Assembly: GCF_032118995.1 (NCBI RefSeq)
Contig: NC_092649.1
Span: forward strand, 18,107,332-18,171,331
DNA length: 64,000 bases
Source of the DNA: Asterias amurensis
Taxonomy: Eukaryota; Echinodermata; Asteroidea; Forcipulatida; Asteriidae
Reading direction: 5' to 3'
A program made the translations under genes and the position numbers. This document shows, piece after piece, positions 32,026 through 43,497 of this stretch. Each line of letters begins with the position of its first letter. Positions within the stretch are counted from its first letter, which is position 1. The notes beneath the pieces were generated by a model. It did not search any database. It was not told the origin of the DNA and saw only the letters and a list, made by a program, of their open reading frames with translations.

Positions 32026-34057
32026 TTTAACTGCAATGCCAGGTCAGGAAGAGTCAATTACCTCAGGCACCTGATTTTCAGTTTTCTTATTAAAATATTA
32101 TCAATTTATTTACTTTTTATTAACTTTTTCAGTTGCTGCTTCCCCGCGAAAAGCGGGTCGAATGTTTGTAAAGTTAAGTAAGCGTAAAACAAAATTGTTA
32201 AACTAAAACTGCTTTAACAAGAGAGAGAGAAAAGAGACTATCAGTGCCCGTGAAAATTAAAATCTGCTTTTCTCGAATCTGAGAAGTGCAAATAGAAAAA
32301 TGAAATAATTTAATCTCCTTTTTAGGAAGAAGAAAGGCAGACAAGAATATTGAACAATGCACAAGAAAACAACGTTCAATCTGGGTTTTTTTTTAAATAA
32401 ATTACAACGCTTGAAAGCAAATGTCCTTTCTTTGACCTCCGTTCCGTGTGCATAAATTACATACAGACTAATAATTGTCAACAGCGGCACGTTGGCGAAA
32501 GATGTCTTATTTTATTATGACCGGCAAAATTTAATTTACTAAAATATGTATTATCGGAAGTGACTGTATCGTAAAGGACAACCATATACAATTGACGTTC
32601 GACCCAACCTCCTTCTCGAGTGTGCATACCCGAACTTGTTATGAATTATTGTTTTCCACGAACACTATTTCCAAGACATCCTAACAATATCACATATCAG
32701 TCACGCTTGCCCTAGAAAAAGTTCGGACACAACAAAGGGACACTTTGATACAAGGGATGACCCTCAGCCAAACCAAATTACGGGGGAAGAGGTTTTCTCA
32801 CCAAATCTTCACTTGAAACCAAACGGTATTGGGTAATTAAATTAAGATCTTGTACCATGTGTTGCTATGGTCAGTAACACCATTAGGGAAACACGGACTG
32901 GGGGCGTCGGTGTTTTGTTGATGAAACTCGACGTCCCGTGCATAAATCATTTCGATTCAGAACAATCGTTCACTACAATGGGACAATATAAGTAGTTGTC
33001 CAAAACTGTCTTGGAAATCAAAAATTGAACCAAAACACAAAAAAGTAACTCACTATCACAGCCAAGATTTACTGTGGTAGTGACCTCACTCAATTAAATA
33101 GTACCATAACATACAATAGGGGACTTTTTGGACGCTGGGTGGCAGCAGACTTACCAGATAAATCATCGTATATTTAAAACTAGTAAGAGTTTAATAAAAT
33201 AATTTAAAAAAATGTCTTCAATGTGGCAAATATATTTTACGGGCGAATTGACAAGAATGTGCCAAAGAGTATCAACGAAAAGTATAGTAGGCGTAGGTTT
33301 TAGTTTGCGGGAGATGTTTCCCAATTGGATACCATTGAATTCAGTTCTACACTTTAAAAACTCCCGCGCCAGAATTTACCAGGATTCTGGGTCTCTAAGG
33401 GCCTGGACCATTCCGAGTCAGGCTGACCCGGAGAGGTTCAAGTTTTAACTCAGATTTTAATGCGATTCGAATTTTGATGTCACAGTGCCGTCTTCGCAGC
33501 GAATGTTTCGCATGAGTTGGGCACAAGTCAACTGATGCAAAATAATCGTTGCGAATTTGTGACGTCCACAATTTGTATTGCAGTCGCAGGAATTATAGAC
33601 CAGTGCCTGTATTTATCCTTATAAACGGTAAACACAAGGGATTAGTCATCACATCCTGGGCGGCACGTTTTTTTATATTTTTAATTATCGTTTATAAAGC
33701 TTTAATAAGATAGCGGTTATAATGACTTCGATGCATAAGTTCTAATGGAACAACATTCCATTGTTGACGCGGGTGACAGCACTTTATCAAATTGGTTATA
33801 ATCGTCGATTATTAAAATTGAGCAGTGTAAAATTACAATTTGAATGCCTTACACAGAACAAGAAGAAGAAAAAGGTCATAATAATACAATTAGGAATCAA
33901 ATTAGGAACTAATATTAATTATATGCATCATCCGTTATGACGAGAAAAGCGTTTAGCGACAGCAATGCTATGTTATCCGCTCCAAGACCTATCATCGAAT
34001 TGCATCATCATTGTATACAACAATTTGGATGGATGGGACAAATATTTAATTTCGACA
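32026..34057. other. intergenic with repeat fragments
   Basis: 33117-33165 is a fragment of the hairpin MITE of 16661. 33365-33430 (GATTCTGGGTC, GAGTCAGGCTGACCC) resembles 40570-40760 and 54070-54245; 33450-33610 resembles 3930-4110. No gene recognised. Confidence 0.5.
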
Positions 34058-34443
34058 TTACAGGCAGTGGAGACTATTAGAAATTACTCACAATAATTAT
34101 TAGCATATCATCTCACTTGGTAACGAGTAATGGGGAGAGGTTGATAGTTTAAAAGATTGTGAGAAACGGCTCCCTCTGAAGTGACGTAGTTTTCGAGAAA
34201 GTAATTTTTCCACAAATTTGATTTCGAGACCTCAGCTTTAGAATTTGAGGTCTGGAAATCAAGCATCTGACAGCAAACAACTTCGTGTGACAAGGGTGCT
34301 TTTTTTTTCACAGTCGTCTCGCGACTCCGACGACCAATCGAGCTCAAATTTTCACAGGTTTGTTAAGTTATGCTTATGTTGAGATACACCAAGTAAGAAG
34401 ACTGGTCTTTGACAATTACCAATAGTGTCCACTGTCTCTTTAA
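34058..34443 (+). mobile_element. R1 MITE, full-length young type
   Basis: TTACAGGCAGTGGAGACTAT to GTGTCCACTGTCTCTTTAA; palindrome arms TTTCGAGACCTCA and TGAGGTCTGGAAATC. Confidence 0.92.
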
Positions 34444-34856
34444 AAATAGTACTCGGTTCTTGTTTTGTACTCTATGTAAGGCATTACAAAATGCTATTTT
34501 TTTTTTAAGAGACTGATAGGGCCTACACAGAGTCAGGTTTTTATTATAAAAATTATTCTTTACTAAATTGTTCCCTGTCTAACTCCTACTAGGCAATTAG
34601 CCGTATTGATATAATATTTATGATGGACACTTGGAGTGATCTGTTGGGTTTGTGTATAATGCAGACCATTATTACCCGAAGCCAATGACGAGTGTATGGT
34701 TACGCCACCATACCTCGAAATGGTTTATAGTGGTGCCAAGAAAGGTTTCAATCCATTGTCCAAGTCTGAACTAACTCAAGTCAAATTACAGCCGAGTGTG
34801 AGTCAGAGGCTGCGGCTCCGACTGCATCGCTGCGGCATTGTAAAAATAGGACTTCC

Positions 34857-35130
34857 TAAAAGGATTCGGGTACTTTTTCAAAATGTCCACAGATTTACAT
34901 TAAACTTACAGGGTTTTACCAAAACCATAGCATAACTGGTTAATACGTTTTTACATGCTAAAACTGAGACGAAAACTAGTGGTTTTACTCATTTCTCAAA
35001 AACTACAGCACCTCAGTAATTAAAGTTTCAAGAGAAGCTTTCTACTATCATAATCTTCAAACTGTTTAAGTTTAATGTAAATCTGTGGACATTGTGTTTT
35101 TTGATAGGAAAAAGTACATATATCCTTTAA
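34857..35130. mobile_element. R2 MITE, left arm shortened
   Basis: AAAGGATTCGGGTACTTTTT to AGTACATATATCCTTTAA; part of the left arm is lost, so the hairpin is incomplete. Confidence 0.88.
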
Positions 35131-35865
35131 GACCACCCTTAGCAACAGTCGCAGGACCACCCTTAGCAACAGTCGTAGCTGTAGCCTGACCCGGAAGCAA
35201 TTTCGTCTGCACTACGAAATTGCCACTTTCGCATAGTGCTTTTCAATCGGGTATTTTTTTCCTTCTTTCTAAATCGATTCCTTAAAAACAAAATCAGAAA
35301 CATATTGAGGATAGCGATTCTCAAGTGCCGCAGGAGAAAAATTGGGACCCGGAAGTTTTTTTTTAGCAAATCAGTGATGGGGAAACAGTTATTGTTGAGA
35401 AGGATGAACAACAGATCGTTAACACGCATGAACGAACCCTCCTGTACAACTCCTACCCCAGGCAATTGCAACGTCCAGCTACCTTTAGATAATGCCCCCT
35501 CTCCCCTCCCCCAAACTACCTCTCTCGGTCATTGCTCCATCGGTCCACACAGGAAAACAACCATGACTCGTCCTTTTTTCTTTTCTTTTTTACTCAATCT
35601 AAATATAAGCTCGTTTAGCACATTAGATTATTCTTCTTGCTGGCTAAAAATACGACCTTAATCTGACCAATTTGGAAGTTGATGAAATGTAATAAGTCTT
35701 CTTATATAACACAAGATTGACATAAGAACATTATTTTTTAATATGAAAAAGGGAACGATATTGTTTGTTTAAATCCCAAAATTATCAATGTTTCAAAATC
35801 AAAATGTTTGTTGGGTGTTAAGTACGTTTGTTTGTTGGGGTGTTTGCTTGCTTGCTTTCGTTGTT
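35131..35865. other. intergenic, no gene seen
   Basis: A duplicated GACCACCCTTAGCAACAGTC occurs at 35131 and 35154. The antiparallel frames at 35163-35661 are not supported by splice sites or motifs. Confidence 0.5.
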
Positions 35866-35932
35866 TGTTTGTTTGTTTGTTTGTTTGTTTGTTTGTTTGT
35901 TTGTTTGTTTGTTTGTTTGTTTGTTTGTTAAT
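35866..35932. repeat. (GTTT)n microsatellite
   Basis: About 16 units of GTTT/TTTG; encodes the spurious LFVCLFVC frame. Confidence 0.95.
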
Positions 35933-35939
35933 TAGTTTG

Positions 35940-36939
35940 TTTGGGGTATTAATGTGTTACTTAGTGTGGAACTCAGAAGAAGAGGTCGACACCAGAAAAG
36001 GTTTTGTATGGACCTATACACTTCCACACAGTGTTTTCACCAATTTGCGAGAGATGGTGTTTTTTCCTAAGTGCACCAATCAAAGGGGCCGAGTGTGTGC
36101 ATGTGAGTTACGACCATGAAGTATTTCAACATCAGGCCTATATATATAACCAAATTGAATCACATATGGACAGGCCAAGGTAGAAATTGGAATTTATCAA
36201 ATAATGGAGAGAATACTCGGAATGAAAGCATTGCGTTAATAATGTTTTGCCAAATCAGACATGGGTTGGCAGTAGACAAGTTTTGTTATCTTCGTAAAAT
36301 GATTCACAAGATTCTTCTGAGCGGTACCACCGGCACATTCAATAATTTGTCCCCCGAATGGTGAATAAGGAAAAAGCGAAGGCGTTAGGAGAGAGTGGCA
36401 GATTCTTTCTTAGTGGATAGTGTTACCATGATATGGCCTCAGCCGAGAGCATTTTTTGCCGGCTGCAAATTAAAATTAAAATTCAAAACCTTTTTTTCTT
36501 TTTAGATGAATGTTTTTGATTGCGAGTGTCACATATGGGACTGTTATGTATACATCTGAGGATAGCGTTGTCGTTTGATGTGGGGTGATCTTAATTTAGA
36601 AAGAAAGGCCGTGGCTTCCTGATATTGTCTTATCCTACCTAGGGACGGCAATAATATCTACACGAGGAGTGAATTTCTGCATCAGAAATAAAATAATATC
36701 AGCTGACGTAAACAATAAAGGTATAATAATGGGAAGGGCTGGCAATATAGTCGCTGACAGTGTAAGGGTTCTATGTGATTAACCATATATATGCAATGAC
36801 AAACCTGGACAACTTTTGGGTTTGATTAAACCGTTGAGTGAGTCAGGATAAGAACTGAAAATAGGTGGGGGAAAAATCATGATTTTCGGCACGTAAACTA
36901 AGGGAGGTTAGCATAAGACCAAGTGAATAATCTGTTGTT
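35940..36939. other. intergenic, no gene seen
   Basis: No motif recognised in the frames at 35940-36364. 36750-36900 carries a diverged relative of the repeat at 29283 (ACCATATATATGCAATGACAA). Confidence 0.45.
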
Positions 36940-36944
36940 GAATA

Positions 36945-37277
36945 GTTGGTTCTGAAAAACAACCGATGATAAATGAGTCAACGTTTCGAACTTTATGCTC
37001 TGTTTGTCTTCAGGAGACGATCATATTATAGTGAGCATACTGATTGAAGACGGTCAGGGCACACTGGTCGAAATGTTGAGTCGTGAATGAACGGTTCTTT
37101 TCAGAACCTATGTGTTGGTTCTGAAAAGAACCGGTTCTTTTGACTCAACGTTTCGATCAGTATGCTCAGTTTGTCTTCAGGAGACGATCAGAGTATCAGT
37201 GGGCATTGTAATTGAAGACGGTCAGAGCGTACTGATCGAAACGTCGAGATGTAAACCAACAGTTCTTTTCAGAACCT
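36945..37277. repeat. two tandem palindromes with GAAAC-type hairpins (Penelope-like / hammerhead-like)
   Basis: Each unit of about 165 bp (36945-37110, 37114-37277) is an inverted repeat: GGTTCTGAAAA, GTCAACGTTTCGA, CTTCAGGAGACGATCA on one side, and GAAGACGGTCAG, GGTCGAAATGTTGA, TTCTTTTCAGAACC on the other. Each arm has a CTGAAGA or TTGAAGA box, a short stem-loop and GAAAC, the order of a degenerate hammerhead ribozyme. Confidence 0.8.
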
Positions 37278-37294
37278 GTCACTACTAAAAAGAG

Positions 37295-37350
37295 ATGTTC
37301 ACGTGGTGTTACCGCAAACCTCTCCAATAAGTTATATACTGCCATCATTG
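37295..37350 (+). repeat. R8 repeat fragment
   Basis: TTCACGTGGTGTTACCGCAAAC followed by a short tail, directly after the palindrome pair, as in other R8 copies where GAAACGTTGAGACC precedes ACCGCAAAC. Confidence 0.6.
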
Positions 37351-37732
37351 ACGTTTTAACTTCAGTACTATCTCTTCATTACTAAGATATACGTTCAATA
37401 TTGTGCAGAGCTGATGAGCTTCCTTTCTATCTTCCCGTTAAATTATCCACGAGAGAACTATATTAGTTGATCGGTAACAATAATAACAAAAAAGTAATCA
37501 GCAAGGCTGGTATACGGATCAGTACAGGCTCACGATTGGAAAATCCCCTAATGCGCTGTTTATATTGGGTCATTGTCAATAGTGACAGGTGATTGCTCAA
37601 AATCTAGGTCGAGTTACAAAATAAAGTTGAGGTATCCCCTCCCCAAGGAAAACAAATAATAAAACTTATTAATATACAAAAGTAACAAAAATACATACAT
37701 AACAAAAACACGAATTTACGAAAACCCTTAAC

Positions 37733-37890
37733 GTCATTATCGGTAATCACTCAAAAAATAATTGTTAGCATAAAACCTTATACTTGTTAACGATCAATGG
37801 AGAGCTGTTGATAGTGTAAAACATTGTGCGAGACGGCTGCCTCTCTGAAGTAATGTAGTTTTTGAGAACAAAATGATTTCTCATCAGTGT
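37733..37890 (+). mobile_element. R1 MITE, 5' half
   Basis: GGTAATCACTCAAAAAATAA to GTTTTTGAGAACAAAATG. Confidence 0.8.
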
Positions 37891-38096
37891 GGATTTTAGT
37901 TAACATTTCCGGTGGTATTACATGCGAGTTGACCACTGTAGCAATTTATTATACAGTAGTATTTGTGGTAGTAAGCACAGTACATTTTTGCATTCGCATC
38001 TTGATATAAATTATTCATTGACTAAGTTACTAATTATGGAAACCCGGTTTATCAGACATCAAAACAAAGATTGGCACATCAAATTTCGGTAAGCTC

Positions 38097-38439
38097 TAGA
38101 CCATGTGAACTTTGTTTACAATAGGTGTGACCTTGTACATTTTTTGAGTATTCTGGAAGGCAAGATACTACAAAGGTCCTATGGGAACGTTGACATTTTG
38201 TGTCATAATTTTCACATATCTCCAAGAATTATGAAAGTAAAAGCTGTTTTTTTTTTTTTTTTTAGATGTGTCCTCTTCCATCATATCAAAAGTTGATAAG
38301 AATTAGATAGTGCAATCTCCATAAAATATAAGATTTTATGATTTCTTCCATTAGGCTGTGTACAAATCGTGCCTGCAGGAAGTCCAGGCTCTGGGGCTCT
38401 TTTGTAAACATGTGATGTCACATGTCACATCGTCTATAT
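38097..38439 (+). repeat. dispersed 340-bp repeat, copy 1 (copy 2 at 63441)
   Basis: TAGACCATGTGAACTTTGTT to CACATCGTCTATA, about 88% identical by eye to 63441-63777 over its length, with a T-run at 38250-38266 missing from the other copy. No terminal inverted repeats seen. Confidence 0.9.
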
Positions 38440-38665
38440 ATAAAGTAGCATTTGTTTTGAGACTCAACTCGAGAAGCGAAACCTGTGAAAACGGAATCCT
38501 TCTGATCCCCAAGGGTTCTTCGAGATAAATCCTTCTTAAATTGAATCGGCATCTTCAATATACGATTCACGAAGGGAAAAAAATACCATTACTGGAAACT
38601 GGAATCATATTTTACCATTACTGAGCATTGTTCAGGACTCACCGCAGGGTATAAACACCTGCCGT

Positions 38666-38822
38666 CGATTTCACCAAACTCTCCCTAACTTAGGATTCAG
38701 CTTAGGACTTACGGGTTCAGTTCCGTGTCCAAACACGTAGGACGCATTGAACCCATCCTAAGTTAGGATGGGTTACTCGTCCTAACTAGAGTTAGGATTA
38801 ATCCTAGCGTTTCGTGAAATCG
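38666..38822. mobile_element. R5 element, GATTTCAC ends
   Basis: CGATTTCACCAAACTCT and AGCGTTTCGTGAAATCG inverted ends with CCTAACTTAGGATT / AATCCTAAC boxes inside. It stops 10 bp before the R3 element. Confidence 0.85.
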
Positions 38823-38832
38823 GCTGCTGTAG

Positions 38833-39222
38833 TTAAAGGAACACGTTGTCTTGGATCGGACGAGTTGGTCAATAAAAAGCGTTTTGTAACCCTTTTTTTC
38901 ATAAAATGCATATGGTTGGAAAGATATTTTTTAAGTAGAATACAATGATCCACACGAGTTTGCCTCGAAATTGCGTGGTTTTCCTCTTACTGTGCGAACT
39001 AACACGGTCGGCCATTTATGGGAGTCAAAAATTTGACTCCCATAAATTGCCGACCGTGTTAGTCGACGAGGTAAACGGAAAACCGTGCAATTTCGAGGCA
39101 TGTTTGTGTGGATCATTGTATTCTACTTTTACATCTTTCTACCCATATGCATTTTATAAAAAACGGTTACAAACGCTTTTCAAGGACTAACTCGACCGAT
39201 CCAAGGCAACGTGTTCCTTTAA
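38833..39222. mobile_element. R3 long-hairpin MITE, 390 bp
   Basis: TTAAAGGAACACGTTGTCTT to AAGGCAACGTGTTCCTTTAA. The two arms are inverted along their whole length and meet at GGGAGTCAAAAATTTGACTC (39020-39040). TTAA at both ends. The facing 60-80 aa frames are a hairpin artefact. Confidence 0.95.
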
Positions 39223-39291
39223 TTTAGGGAAAATTACAGGTAAATAATAACGGAATCGTGCCGCCCCTTTTATAAACAAAATCTCTCTGTA

Positions 39292-39590
39292 TTGTGTACG
39301 TGCACAAGAAGCTTGGATTACTCGTGTACGTACACAATAAGCCCAATACTAATTGTGTACGTACACGATGACTTATATGTACTTACACGCCATGTTATCG
39401 TGTACATGACGCCAAGTTAATGTGTACGTACACGATAACTGATTGTGTACGAACACGTCATGTTATCGTGTATGCACACGCCAAGTTACTGTATACTTAC
39501 ACGCTAAAAGTTATCGTGTTAGTACATGATAACAAGTTCTGGACTTAATGTGTACGTACACATTCGATTTGGATTTATCGTGTACGCAGA
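39292..39590. repeat. array of about twelve GTGTACGTACAC palindromes
   Basis: Perfect or near-perfect GTGTACGTACAC sites start at about 39294, 39324, 39354, 39379, 39400, 39422, 39444, 39468, 39490, 39515, 39549 and 39580, spaced 21-34 bp and mostly flanked by TTATC or GATAA. Four are perfect palindromes; the spacers share GCCAAGTTA and CATGTTATC. Confidence 0.93.
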
Positions 39591-39599
39591 GAGATATTT

Positions 39600-40560
39600 T
39601 TATTTCTTTGGCGGCAATACGCTTCCGTACTTCCACACCAAATGTGCGAATATTATTTCTCATTCAAAGGCCAGTATTTTTCTGTTCTCAACATGACATC
39701 GTCTGCAAGTCTGCTGAAGTGTGTAACGGTTAGGCCTACAAAATTATTCATAACGGTTAAATAGTTTTATTCACGGTCGATCAGAGTCCATGGTCCACTA
39801 GACTTGTCGTAATGCGTATCGCAGTGATAGCGAAACGGTCGCAGTGATAGAGAAACGGGGACCTTACAACTATCTTGCTAAACTGCTCCTCTCAGGACTT
39901 CTGAGCAACAGTCTTGAGAACAGTTACTCTTTCGCAGTACAGCATCGCAAGATTAAACGAGAGAGCCATTTTGCTATCACGGCGACAGACATTAACGACT
40001 TGTGAACAAGTCTACTGATCCACTGACGACGATTTCCACATTAATTACTGGATCGTGGTTTCCAAATAATGTTTTGCTGATTAAGCCCACACCCACAATC
40101 CACATTATGCATCATGCATCATTCATGTTCATTAATAAACAGGGAAACATGAACAACAACTACTGATTGACAACAACTCTAATGGTTATAATCTCTTCCC
40201 TCACCGCAGACAAGACAGAATACGAGAGAAAAAAAAAAAAGAATACAGAAGACAACTTTTAAAATGTGTTCATAGTCATCCCAATGTTACCCAATTCCCG
40301 CTGGCATTATACGCTGTGGTTTATGTTCAATTCAATTACACAGACGGTTGCGTATAATCCATTCTGAGATATGGTGAACACGACACTTTTAGGTTGGGGT
40401 AATAACTGCTGTATACACCCAAACCAAACAGTGCACTCCTATAGTGTCCACCATACCTCGAAAAGGTTAATTGGATGGGCGATGCAATATCAATGGTGAT
40501 AATCCACAGTCTCATGTGACAGTTTTGGGCAAGCAGCGTGACATTTTGTATGTGTGTGAT
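39600..40560. other. intergenic, no gene seen
   Basis: No exon recognised. GATAGCGAAACGG / GATAGAGAAACGG is duplicated at 39827 and 39847. Confidence 0.5.
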
Positions 40561-40569
40561 ATTCCATCA

Positions 40570-40890
40570 CTCTAAACAATCCCGAGTCAGCTTTAACCCG
40601 GATTCTGGAAACCAGGGAGGCTGACTCGTTTCCCATCAACAAACAACAATGGATTTTGACTCGATTTATAAGCGTCAGTTTAAAAGAGTTTTAAATGACC
40701 ATTCTGACACAGAATGCGGGTCCCCCTGACCCAGAAATGAGTCAAACCCCGTAAGACCTAGAATTCCAAAAAGTCTTATTTTCTGACCAATTTTAATGAC
40801 CAATTGAGCCAACATGTTCACTGTTCTTTGATGTTTGACATAATTTTGAACAATGAGGATACTGGTCTTTTATCGATTTCCAAAGGCATA
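40570..40890. repeat. dispersed repeat pieces
   Basis: 40570-40760 (CCGAGTCAGCTTTAACCCGG, CCCTGACCCAGAAATGAGTC) resembles 54070-54245. 40780-40890 is an R1 3' fragment (CAATTGAGCCAACATGTTCA, ACTGGTCTTTT). Confidence 0.6.
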
Positions 40891-41028
40891 CCCATACCAT
40901 GCACCTGGGTTTTCGGATCCTTTTTCGTGGATCAGGTGTTTAGGCAGACATGAACCCCAAGTCACTGTGAATGAAGATGTATGTAATAAAAATTTACCTC
41001 TAGAATTTCCAGATGCATTAGTCGTCAA

Positions 41029-41200
41029 GTTTAGACGCACGCATCTCTATATGTTTTTATACTCTTTTCTCAAAAAGCTACATCACCTTATCAAGTAATA
41101 CTGGAAAGCTTTCAATTATCATCTTTAAAACGTGCAGTATATGTGGACGTTTGTGTTTTGTGTCGTACAAAACGCAAACACACCCTTTTAAAGTGTGTTA
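41029..41200. mobile_element. R2 MITE, right-arm fragment
   Basis: TTTCTCAAAAAGCTACATCACC, GGAAAGCTTTCAATTATCAT and GTGGACGTTTGTGTTTTGTG, ending CACCCTTTTAA. Confidence 0.75.
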
Positions 41201-41949
41201 TGCTCCCAAATTAAGTGACGCCATTTGGGTTTAAAGGCCAAGAAAAGCAGGCAATTCAAAGTATGCCGCAACTAAAAATAACACTCCAACCTTTTCCTAA
41301 GGGATGCAAGAAACTCAAGTAGCTCTGTTTACACAGGCGTTGCCATAGTAACGAGGTACTCAACTGAGAGCAACAACTTGTACTTGACATCTATGAATGA
41401 ATTGTTTGTGTATAATCAGTAAGTAAACTTGAATGTCTTTTAGTGCACAGGGATATCTGTTTTCATTTTTTACTTGTAAACATGTGATGAAATAATATAT
41501 CAAATTGAATTGAAATTGAACACAATACAACAAACAACAAACAAACACAGACACAACCCCTACTTTTTGGCTGCCATCTTTTCGGGGGAGGGGAGATGTT
41601 CTAGGTATTTTTTAAATAATGTGAATCGAAAATAAGCAAAGTTATTACACATTTTACATTCCAATTATCTGGAGATAATTTTCCGTCTGGAAAGAGACCC
41701 CCGTATTGAATTAACTGTTGGTTGTTTCAGTTGTCGCGATTAAAATTCGCGTCTGTGAACGTGCAACGACACAAACAATGCGAAGTGTAACTATTGCATG
41801 ACAACCCAATTTCCTGAAACATATATTGTGTATTTGTTTGTTTTCTGAAAATAAAAGGGATGAAGAGTCTTATTTCATAAATGAAGCATATCAAATGAAA
41901 ATCAAAACAGACAAATTGATTGATTTTTTACTCAAACATGACAACCCAG
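41201..41949. other. intergenic, no gene seen
   Basis: Unique AT-rich sequence. Confidence 0.5.
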
Positions 41950-42284
41950 TTTGTGTATCTCAATATATGCATAAAATAACAAACCTGTGAAAATATAAGC
42001 TCAATTAGTCGTCGAAGTTGCGAGATAATAATGAAAGAAAATACACCCTTGTCACACGAAGTTGTGCGTTCAGATGCTTGATTTTGAGACCTCAAAATCT
42101 AATTCTGAGGTCTCGAAATCATATTCGTTGTAAATTACTTCTTTCTCGAAAACTATGTTACTTCAGAGGGAGCCGTTTCTCACAATGTTTTATACTATCA
42201 ACCCTACCCCATTACTCTTTACCAAGTGAGGTTTTATGCTATTAATTATTTTGAGTAATTACCAATAGTGTTCACTGCCTTTAA
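41950..42284 (-). mobile_element. R1 MITE, lacking its first 50 bp
   Basis: GTTTGTGTATCTCAATATATG to GTGTTCACTGCCTTTAA; palindrome arms TTTTGAGACCTCA and TGAGGTCTCGAAATC. Confidence 0.92.
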
Positions 42285-43160
42285 GCCGATAGGCCAAGCA
42301 TGTTCTTTGAAAATAAGAGGGCTGAAACGACCGTTGTCTGAGTAATAAATAACTAAATGAAAATCCAAATGATGTCATCGTGAATGTCAGATGGATAATT
42401 CCGCATGATAAAACCACTGATTGACAACGACCGGTTTGTTTTTTCACTGCGTTCTCCTCGTGATTCGTGATAAGCCTTAAGCCATCCCGTCATTTTTGTG
42501 CCGAGATTCGTAGAAAGTGACATCCAGCGATGTTTTTCAACATTTATTTAAATTATGCCCATCTGTTAAGAATATTCGCTGACATATTTGTATCATCTCT
42601 CAATTTGAGGAGTAGGCCCAAATTGTCGACCTTTCGAAAAAAAAATAAGAATTTCAATATATTATTTTGTAAATTGTGAAAACAATTATCATCTTTTGGG
42701 AAATTTAGTTGACTTCTTAAAGAGTAGGCCTCACATGGACCTTTCTATATATAAAAATTATAATAATAATTAAAATTGTAATATTTTATCTTGGTAATTT
42801 TGGAAAATTTGCAAATCTTTTGGGAAAATGAGTGGACTTCTTTGTCAATTTTGTATTAAATATTATCTCTCATTATCTCTCAAATGAATTTAATGAGTAA
42901 TAAGGCCTATTGTCGAGCCTTTGCAATTACGAATTGCAATTTATAACATTTTGTTCCAATTGCTCGTCAAGGCTTAATGTAGACTGACCGATTTCTTTTT
43001 TTTTGTTGATAGTTTCAGCCAATAATAGAAAGCTAGTAAAGAAATGTATTATCATATTTCCGCGTGTATCGTTATTGATGTATATTGCGCAACCATGTAC
43101 TAAAACAGGCCGTGAAGGTCTTGCTAATTTTCTCCGATAGGAAATTATAACGGCGCACTT
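42285..43160. other. intergenic, weak duplication
   Basis: ATCTTTTGGGAAA..GACTTCTT and GAGTAGGCC recur at about 42600-42730 and 42810-42910; no gene recognised. Confidence 0.5.
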
Positions 43161-43162
43161 AA

Positions 43163-43497
43163 ATGCACCGGAAACCTTTGGTAATGTGAAAGTCATGTAT
43201 TCTCACTTAGTGCTTTCCAACATATGCACAAAACAACAAACCTGTGAAAATTTTGACTCAATTGGTCATCAAAGATGCAAGAGAATAATGAAAGAAAAAA
43301 CACCATTGTTGCATGCCCCAAAAAGCTTCGGGCCTGAAGTGCTTTATAATTTGAGTGAGAAATTACCTCTTTATTAAAAACCACTTTACTTCAGATGGAG
43401 CCGTTTCTCACAACCAACAACTCTCCCTTTCTTGTTACCCTAATTTTGTATTCTAGCAATTATTTTGATAATTTACCAACCGTGTCCAGTGCCTTAC
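43163..43497 (-). mobile_element. R1 MITE, old subfamily
   Basis: ATGCACCGGAAACCTTTGGT to GTGTCCAGTGCCTTA, with the AGCTTCGGGCCTGAAGTGCT centre. Confidence 0.85.

Noticed and set aside
35808..36119. LFVCLFVC repeat frame
   Set aside because: Produced by the (GTTT)n microsatellite.
38931..39190. Two antiparallel frames with near-identical proteins (HTxxPRNC)
   Set aside because: They are the two arms of the R3 hairpin read in opposite directions.
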